DNA of 64,000 nucleotides, from the NCBI RefSeq assembly GCF_000241465.1, contig NZ_JH584235.1:2227025-2291024 (forward strand). Reading direction: 5' to 3'. Position numbers and translations under genes: made by a program. Below are positions 57,631 to 64,000 of this stretch, piece by piece. This stretch comes from Sphingomonas echinoides ATCC 14820. Its GTDB lineage: Bacteria > Pseudomonadota > Alphaproteobacteria > Sphingomonadales > Sphingomonadaceae. The notes under the pieces are model-generated. The model was not told the origin of the DNA and made no database searches. It was given only the letters and a program-made list of their open reading frames with translations. Positions within the stretch are counted from its first letter, which is position 1; each line of letters opens with the position of its first letter.

Positions 57631-59096
57631 TGGAACAGACACCAGAGCTTGGGCGGCGGTCCCCTCTCCACAGGAAGATAGCGGCGTGTCTGGCGATGGT
57701 TGCTGCGTCCCATTTCGCCTTGATCGGTGTGGCCCGGGCCGACGTCGCCTCGGAGATGAACGGCTTCTTCAACGACGCTGGCGGTGCCGCGAATGTGACT
57801 GGGCCAACGGCCTTCCAGGGCCAGTCGGCAGGCTATTATTCGCTCGGAAATGTCTGGACCCGCTTCCCCCAGAAGAGCGTTTCGCCGTTCAATCTGCAGC
57901 TGCCGAGCGCACGCGCCGGCTGCGGCGGTATTGACCTCTTCAGCGGCAGCTTTTCCTTCATCAACGCCTCCGAGATCGTCGCCATGTTGAAGGCGACGGC
58001 GAACAATGCGCTCGGTTTCGCCTTCAAGCTCGCCATCGATTCCGTGTCGCCGGAAATCGGGAAGGTGATGGATGAGTTCAGCCAGAAGGCACAGCTCCTC
58101 AACCAGATGAACATCTCGAGCTGCGAAACCGCGCAAGCGCTGGTCGGCGGAATCTGGCCGCAAATGGACTCCACCCGTTCGACGATCTGCGAAGCGGTCG
58201 GCAACAGCCAGGGCGTTTTCTCGGATTGGGCCGCGTCCCGCCAAGGCTGCAACAACGGCAACAAGCGGGATGCTACGATTGCTGGCAACACCGACGCCAA
58301 CATGAAGGATCAGCTTGTCGGTGAACCCCATAACTACACGTGGGAGGCGTTGAAGAAATCGGCCAAGTTCGGCGCCTTCGACCAATCCTTTTCCGAATAC
58401 ATCATGACGCTGGTCGGCACTGTCGTGACCCAGCCTTCCACGGATCCGTCGGTGGGCGGCAAGGTCGTGATGTTCGGTCCGGCGGAGGAGGCCGTTGTCA
58501 CGGCGCTGCTCGACGGCACGGCCGACGCGCCGGCGGTCAAGATGCTCAAATGCAATGATACCGACTGCTACGATGTCGGCGAGCAGACCCTGACCGTTCC
58601 GGCGTCGTCCGCGCTCCGGCCGCGGATTGCCGGCATGATCAAATCCATGAGCAGCAAGATCCGCACGGATACCGCGCTTGATGCGGCCGAGAAGCAGCTT
58701 CTGAACATTGCGACCGTCCCGATCTACAAGATCCTCGCCGTTCAGGCCTACGCACACTACGCGCTGACCGATGGCGAGATCGAAACGCTGTCGGAGATCG
58801 TGGCCGTCGATCTGTTGGCTGCTATGCTCGACAACATGCTTGATCGCGTCGAGCAGGCTCAGACGCATTATCAGACGTTTGACCAGGTGACCGCCAATCA
58901 GTGGAAGCAGCAGATCTCTGCGACGCGCCAGAAGTTTGCCCAGCGAGATGTAAAGCTCTCGAACAAGCTGCAGGTCACCATGCAGATTATCGACCGCAGC
59001 ATCATGCTCGAGTCCACCCTCCAGAACTCGATGACGCCGGGGATGTCGTCCGCGCTCAATTTCTCGCGCGGGCTCAATGCACAAGGGCTGAACTAG
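57630..59096 (+). CDS. traH: T4SS protein TraH
   Basis: 488 residues, signal peptide, N-terminal motif DVASEMNGFFNDAGGAANVT typical of TraH, C-terminal coiled region. Periplasmic pilus assembly and mating factor. One-base overlap with traF. Confidence 0.92.
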   Translation: MEQTPELGRRSPLHRKIAACLAMVAASHFALIGVARADVASEMNGFFNDAGGAANVTGPTAFQGQSAGYYSLGNVWTRFPQKSVSPFNLQLPSARAGCGGIDLFSGSFSFINASEIVAMLKATANNALGFAFKLAIDSVSPEIGKVMDEFSQKAQLLNQMNISSCETAQALVGGIWPQMDSTRSTICEAVGNSQGVFSDWAASRQGCNNGNKRDATIAGNTDANMKDQLVGEPHNYTWEALKKSAKFGAFDQSFSEYIMTLVGTVVTQPSTDPSVGGKVVMFGPAEEAVVTALLDGTADAPAVKMLKCNDTDCYDVGEQTLTVPASSALRPRIAGMIKSMSSKIRTDTALDAAEKQLLNIATVPIYKILAVQAYAHYALTDGEIETLSEIVAVDLLAAMLDNMLDRVEQAQTHYQTFDQVTANQWKQQISATRQKFAQRDVKLSNKLQVTMQIIDRSIMLESTLQNSMTPGMSSALNFSRGLNAQGLN

Positions 59097-59114
59097 GGCA
59101 GGGGAGCTGCGGGG

Positions 59115-61928
59115 ATGGTGGAGGTCTTCACGGTTGGGGGTGGCGAGTATCTCGTCAACACCTTCAACGCCGTCGCTGCCTGGTCCGGGGGTGGGGGATA
59201 TCGATCCTTGCTCCGCGTCGTGATGGTGATGGGCCTGATCTACTCGTTGCTCGTCGTCGCGTTCACGCTCAACTTTCGAGTCTGGCTGAACTGGTTCCTG
59301 CAATCGACACTGATTTATCTTTGCCTGATGGTACCGACGATCGATGTGAAGGTGACCGATCGGATCAATCCGTCGCTGGCACCGGCAACGGTTGCGAACG
59401 TACCGCTCGGGCTTGGGGTGCTTGCGAGTTTCACGACTCAGATTGGCGATTGGCTGACACGTACCGCCGAGACTGTCTTCGTTATGCCGGGCGAACTCAA
59501 TTACTCGAGCAATGGCATGGTCTACGGCGCGCGTCTGTACGATGCGACCCGCAACTTCGTCATCCGCGACGCTGAGTTTTCGACGAACCTGGAAGAGCAC
59601 TTCAAGAAATGCCTGTTTGGCGATGTGATGCTTTACCGCAAATCACTCACGGTCCTTGCGCAGTCGAAGGACCTCTGGACGGACATCGGGCCAGGATCGG
59701 AAGCTCGATCGCAGGAGTGGTTAGAGCGCCAGGGCGACGGCACGGTGAACAGCGCGATCGTCACCTGCCGGCAGGCCTACGATATGCTCAACGCCCAATG
59801 GGCGCCGATGATAGAGGCAAACACGCCGCTTTGGGGCAAGGAACTCTATCCGAAGCTGAGCAACACGCTCGCGGCCGACAAGCTCAAACACGATCTGCCG
59901 ATCGCGAACGCTGCCTTCACTGGATCGGGCAGCAACTATTCTGACTCGATGCGACAGAACACGGCCATCAACGCATTCATGCAAGCACGAAACAGCATGG
60001 CGGGCGGGTCCGGCGCGGCGACGATCGATACCTTCGCGCAGACGCGCGCGGACATACAGGCGCGCAACACCTACAATTCGATCGCTCAGCAGGCGATGGC
60101 CTGGGTGCCGATTTTGAATATCGTCCTCACGGTTGTCTTCTTCGCGATGTTCCCGGTGATCTTCCCGTTGTTCCTCATGCCCCAAACGGGGCTGACGACG
60201 TTGAAGGGTTACGCGATGGGGTTCTTCTACCTCGCCGCATGGGGACCGCTGTACGTCATTCTCCATATGATCTGCATGACGAGGGCGGAGGCGGCTGCGG
60301 CCGGTGTTGCCAGTGGCGGCGTGACGCTTGGCACCTATGCCGGCATAGGTGCAGTGAATGGTGAGACGGCGACGATCGCCGGCTTCATGCTGATGAGCAT
60401 CCCGTTCCTCGCTGCCGGCCTGGCGCGTGGAGCCATGTCGATTGCGGGGCAGGCGACGTCGATGCTCGCGCCCGCGCAGAATGCGGCGGAGGCGGCCGCA
60501 CTCGAGCAGACGACAGGCAATTATTCCTACGGGAATGTGAGTTGGGCAAATTCCACGTCGAACATGCGCCAGAGCGATTAGTGGACGACGGCACCGAGCT
60601 ACATGGGCGGCGCGACCAGCGTCGGCTGGCGGCAGGATAACGGCGCGGTCGTGTCTGGCTTCGGCAATGGTCAGGAGGTGTTCGACACCAGCGGCGCAAT
60701 CTCGCGGCTAGGGTTCACGCCAACGATGAACTCCGGAACGGTGGCGGAGTGGCGGGAGATGGCGAGCGACGCGCATCGTCAGGCGCAGGCGTTCGAAAAT
60801 GCCGCCCAAGAGATCCTGACCAGCACGCATACCAACCGCAGCGCCTTTGGAACCTCGACGGAACGCTCTTCGGGCTTCGAATCTGGTGCCGGTAGTTCCG
60901 CAAATACCAACGTCGAGAAGTTTGATCGGACGACCGGCTCAAGCTCACAGGGCCTGGAAGAGCGCTCATCGACCGGCCAGAGCCAGCGGATCTCCGAAGG
61001 TCACGATCGGCAAGCTGGGACGACAGATCAAGTCGCCGGTTCGCTTGGAGGGGCGCTTGGTGGGGCTGGGCGGGGAGCTACTGGCGGGAAGGGCCGATTG
61101 GGCAGCCTGCTGCCAAACGTCAGCGGCACTGTCAGTGTCAACAAGACCGGAACTCAAACGGATAACCTGCGGTACGGGACGGATTCGAGCAAATCTACTG
61201 ACTCTTCTAGCTCCTCGTCGAGCGGCGTGCGCGATGAACACTCGAGCGGCATCGGAGCATCCACCTCCGACGGCACTTACGAACGGTCTGGTGTGTTCAG
61301 CCGGTCTTCCGCAACGTCTTCCTCCTCGCAAAGCACTGAAGATGCCCTTGCACGGGCGCGCTCCTACACGGAAGCGGCACGCAAGATGGAGGAGCTGTCC
61401 GAGTCGCTTTCGCGCGACGCCAGCTTCGCCGAAACGCACGGGATGCAACTCAGCGAAAATCTGAGCCAGGACCTCGCGCAGTGGTACCGGCAGCAACAGC
61501 TGCTGCACCCGAACCTGGACGCGCCAGAACTATGGGCGACGAACCTGACCGACCAGCAACGTGCTGTCAGGTCGCAGATGATCCAGCAATGGTCTCAGGA
61601 AAAACGCGACGCGCTTTGGAATGAAATCCAGGGCAGCATCTCCGAGCCAAATTTGGTCGATGTGCGCCGCACGGATGTAGGGGGGCCTGGCGATGTCCGA
61701 GCGTCTTATCGCCCGCACGGGGTTGATCGGCTTGGCAGCGGCAGCCGGGGCGGCGATCCAAATGCCGCCGCAAGAATCATCGACGAGGGTCGGGCCAGGC
61801 TGAGCGACGACAGAGCTGCTGCAGAGGCCGCCCGATCCAATCGAGCTGGCGCAACCGTTGATTTGCAATCGGAAGTAAACCGCGATCAAAATCGCGGATT
61901 TTTCACCGATCCTGATCTTAGGAAATGA
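59115..61928 (+). pseudogene. traG: T4SS protein TraG interrupted by one in-frame amber codon
   Basis: The 59115-60581 part (488 residues) is the TraG N-terminal membrane domain (VNTFNAVAAWSGGGGYRSLL; several helices around 330-450). TAG at 60579-60581 ends it after MRQSD. The same frame continues WTTAPSYMGGATSVGW and remains open to 61928, giving the Ser-rich central region and a helical C-terminal domain. An ATG at 60603 could restart translation (441 residues). Joined length is 937 codons before the final stop, close to F TraG (938). CAG or another sense codon to TAG is the simplest cause. Readthrough, reinitiation, inactivation or a sequence error remain possible. Confidence 0.88.
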
Positions 61929-61937
61929 ATGTGCAAA

Positions 61938-62150
61938 TCACCAGGCCACGAACAGATAGACGCCAGTTCCCACAAGCAACACCAGCGAGATGAGGCCTCC
62001 GATTGCTCTGCCGGGTGTGAGCGGTCTATCGTCGCTTGAATCAGTGATCTGAGGGTTCATCAGCTGATATTCTGCTGTGAACTGCTCTTCGATGTAGACC
62101 GGACCGCCAGGGAGGTCCTTCGTTGCGAGGTAGGTTCTCAGGTCGTACAT
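61938..62150 (-). CDS. Small membrane protein, unknown
   Basis: 70 residues on the minus strand, convergent with traG. Soluble N-terminal half (MYDLRTYLATKDLPGGPVYI) and a C-terminal helix (IGGLISLVLLVGTGVYLFV). GGAG lies nine bases before the ATG at 62150. No family recognised. Confidence 0.6.
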   Translation of the reverse strand: MYDLRTYLATKDLPGGPVYIEEQFTAEYQLMNPQITDSSDDRPLTPGRAIGGLISLVLLVGTGVYLFVAW

Positions 62151-62450
62151 GTCGAAAGCTCCGGACACCGATTTTGTACAGTGTTCGAAGTTTGTTCGCA
62201 ATGGCCTCTTGCCAGCTATCGGGTTTATCGAAGCGCGACAGATCGTGCTTATGTCCCTACGAATGCTCGAATGAAGCCCCTCGGGCTGGGCATTTTTGCC
62301 TTCCCTCCTTGCAGCTCGAGAATGCCTCGAAGAGATGCGGCCAGTGCTTTTCAAGCGGCGATCCGCGCCGCCGAGACCAGCTTACGAAGCGCTCGGTTGA
62401 AATTGTGTCGATTTCAGCCTATATGGAACTGACTCAACAGGAATGATCGA
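62151..62450. other. Divergent intergenic region before the toxin-antitoxin pair
   Basis: 300 bases without a supported gene. Must contain the promoter of the RES/Xre pair (plus) and of the small membrane protein (minus). No clear palindrome is seen. Confidence 0.4.
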
Positions 62451-63032
62451 ATGGTTCGTCCGGCAAATATGGGATTCGTTGATGCGGACCGTGTCCTTCA
62501 CGACCGCATAGTGGCAAGCACCGATCGCATCATCAAAATGATGCCGGCGGCGGCAAAGGCGGCCGCTATCAGCAGCATCGACGTGCCCAGCTTGGTCTTT
62601 CATCTGGCTCTTGGCATTCCGGCGGTCGAAACGGACAATCCGGAGGCCGCAGAGAGGATCACGAACGCCATCGCTTTCAAGCGACGGATGATCGACGCCG
62701 CGGGCGGGGCGCTGACTGCGGAGAAGGTGCGCGCACTGCTTGGACACAAGACGATTCAGGCCGTCTATAAAGCGGTGAAGGATCGCCGACTGCTTATGGT
62801 CGAGGACAATGGGACCAAGCTGTTCCCGGTGTTCCAGTTCGACGGCAACGCGATCATCCCAGGAATCTCGAAGGTTCTCAGTGCCGCTCCGCACACGACC
62901 GGCTGGGCCATTCTGCAGTTCCTCGTTGGTGGCGATGAAGGTCTTGATGGATTGAGTCCCATCACGCTCCTCAAGGGCAGCGACGCAGAGGTCGAACGCG
63001 TCGTGCGATTCGCCCATACGCTCGAAGACTGA
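62451..63032 (+). CDS. Xre/MbcA/ParS-type antitoxin
   Basis: 193 residues. The C-terminal part GWAILQFLVGGDEGLDGLSP with ITLLKG fits the toxin-binding DUF2384 domain; the middle (KVRALLGHKTIQAVYKAVKD) looks like an HTH. Located five bases upstream of a RES toxin, the standard RES-Xre arrangement. Expected to neutralise the toxin and autorepress. Confidence 0.8.
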   Translation: MVRPANMGFVDADRVLHDRIVASTDRIIKMMPAAAKAAAISSIDVPSLVFHLALGIPAVETDNPEAAERITNAIAFKRRMIDAAGGALTAEKVRALLGHKTIQAVYKAVKDRRLLMVEDNGTKLFPVFQFDGNAIIPGISKVLSAAPHTTGWAILQFLVGGDEGLDGLSPITLLKGSDAEVERVVRFAHTLED

Positions 63033-63037
63033 CGCAT

Positions 63038-63625
63038 ATGGCAGCGAAAGGGGGGATACCCGTGGCGACGATCGCTACGGGAAAAGTGCTACATCGGGTT
63101 CACGGCGCGACGGTGGCTGCCAGATGGTATGGACGCAAGGACGCGACCTGGCGGTGGGATGATCCCGAAGGCAAGTTCGGGGTTCTCTATCTGGGAAAGA
63201 CGCTCGTAGGGCCATTTGCGGAAACACTGCTGCGAACACCGGGGGATAGAGACGTCCTTTGGGATCAGGTGGCCAGGAGACGCGCCGCTAACTTCACAAT
63301 TATGCGGCCAATCCGTCTAGCCAAGGTCCATGGACCGGGCCTTGGCTGGTTTAAGACCACCGCCGCCGGTGTCTCTGCCGACTTCGATCCGGTCGACAAT
63401 CCGGGTGCCTATGTGGTCCCACAGCAGATTTCCGCAGAGATTTATAAGAGCACGAGCCTGGACGGCATTCAGTACCGATCGCGGTTCGATAGCGATGAGC
63501 TCTGCATCGCACTTTTCGATCGGGCTGATGCGGCGATCTCGTTGGGTGCCGAGGGCGTGCCCATCGGCAAGGACTGGACCCAGAAATTGCTCGCCGATCG
63601 TGGCTATACGCTGATCGAGCTTTGA
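63038..63625 (+). CDS. RES-domain toxin
   Basis: 195 residues. RES proteins consume NAD+. The Arg in KVLHRVHG, YLGKTLVGPFAETLLR with its Glu, and the Ser-containing C-terminal segment match the family's R-E-S core. The GTG at 63062 has a strong G-rich ribosome site and may be the real start (MATIATGKV). Located at the end of the transfer region, where it may stabilise the element. Confidence 0.82.
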   Translation: MAAKGGIPVATIATGKVLHRVHGATVAARWYGRKDATWRWDDPEGKFGVLYLGKTLVGPFAETLLRTPGDRDVLWDQVARRRAANFTIMRPIRLAKVHGPGLGWFKTTAAGVSADFDPVDNPGAYVVPQQISAEIYKSTSLDGIQYRSRFDSDELCIALFDRADAAISLGAEGVPIGKDWTQKLLADRGYTLIEL

Positions 63626-63640
63626 ACCAGGCCCGGCCGC

Positions 63641-64000
63641 TTACGGCGCTATGCCGCTCGCGGGCAGATCGAAGGGACCAGCCAACCACGAACTGAGATA
63701 TTCGGCCACCATCGCGAGGTAATGCTCGCGCTGGTCGGGAACGGCCCGCGTGAACATCTCCAGCGGCCAGGCAAGCAGGCGATCAAACGGGCGCGGGTGG
63801 ATGGCGAAACGGGCGGCAAGTGGGATTGCCAGTTCGGTAGCCGCGGCGGCGAACAGGGCGCGCTGGATATGACCGTTTCCATCGAGAAACGGATGGATTT
63901 TGCCGAACCAGCAGAAAAGGTGCGTCAAGGTCAGGAGCTGCACAAAAGGCTTAGCAGACCTTGCGGGAACCAGTTCGCGACGAACTTCGGAGAGCATGAA
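63641..64000 (-). CDS. Fic/DOC family protein, N-terminus beyond window
   Basis: 119 residues of the C-terminal part; the frame is open past base 64000. The Fic motif appears as HPFLDGNGHIQR, with His where most members have the first Arg of GNGRxxR, the second Arg being kept. Fic enzymes transfer AMP or related groups to proteins. Convergent with the RES toxin, 15 bases apart. Confidence 0.8.
   Translation of the reverse strand, partial: FMLSEVRRELVPARSAKPFVQLLTLTHLFCWFGKIHPFLDGNGHIQRALFAAAATELAIPLAARFAIHPRPFDRLLAWPLEMFTRAVPDQREHYLAMVAEYLSSWLAGPFDLPASGIAP

Overview
The window is GC-rich DNA of alphaproteobacterial, probably sphingomonad, character. This is inferred from the gene families, codon bias and gene order, not from a database search. 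It divides into a metabolic and redox accessory region (about 1-38 kb), a short unassigned stretch (37-42 kb), and a nearly complete F-type conjugative type IV secretion cluster (42.3-61.9 kb) that ends in a RES/Xre toxin-antitoxin pair and a partial Fic gene. The combination suggests a conjugative plasmid or integrative element carrying a low-oxygen or energy-stress package. No relaxase, TraD coupling protein, integrase or replication gene is visible, so the type of element is undecided.

Region 1 (1-5.4 kb, minus strand) is a translationally coupled operon: a GT4 glycosyltransferase with an extra C-terminal domain, transketolase, and transaldolase (cut by the window edge). Region 2 (5.9-11.1 kb, minus) is a five-gene electron-transfer and metal operon: a Met-rich exported protein, a membrane-anchored FAD/2Fe-2S flavoprotein, a di-heme cytochrome b, a seven-heme membrane-anchored cytochrome c, and an NRAMP-like transporter. 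Region 3 (11.3-14.8 kb, minus) holds a CueR-like MerR regulator with an exported protein and a DUF1622 membrane protein, a second MerR regulator with a small lipoprotein, a Met-rich lipoprotein, and two tandem paralogous exported proteins. Region 4 (15.4-22.4 kb, plus) has small membrane proteins, an ICMT-like methyltransferase, a BAX inhibitor-1 protein, a P1B-type metal ATPase with an unusual CPD motif, PPK2, and an ATP-grasp-like protein of unknown role.

Region 5 (22.6-29.0 kb, plus) is a complete N-type ATPase operon, atpDCQRBEFAG, with Na+-type ligands in the c subunit. Region 6 (29.2-36.9 kb, plus) is an acetyl-phosphate module: phosphoketolase, a PHA-synthase-like protein, a fused MaoC-hydratase/phosphotransacetylase, acetate kinase, and a fabI broken by two compensating frameshifts. 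Together with tkt and tal it can route pentose phosphates through acetyl-phosphate to ATP, acetyl-CoA and polyester. A TACGTAATG-like motif recurs in promoter regions of several of these units, so they may share a regulator.

Region 7 (42.3-61.9 kb) runs traA-L-E-K-B-dsbC-traV-traC-orf-trbI-traF(S26)-traW-orf-traU-trbC-traN-orf-traF(Trx-like)-traH-traG. traG is split by one in-frame amber codon.
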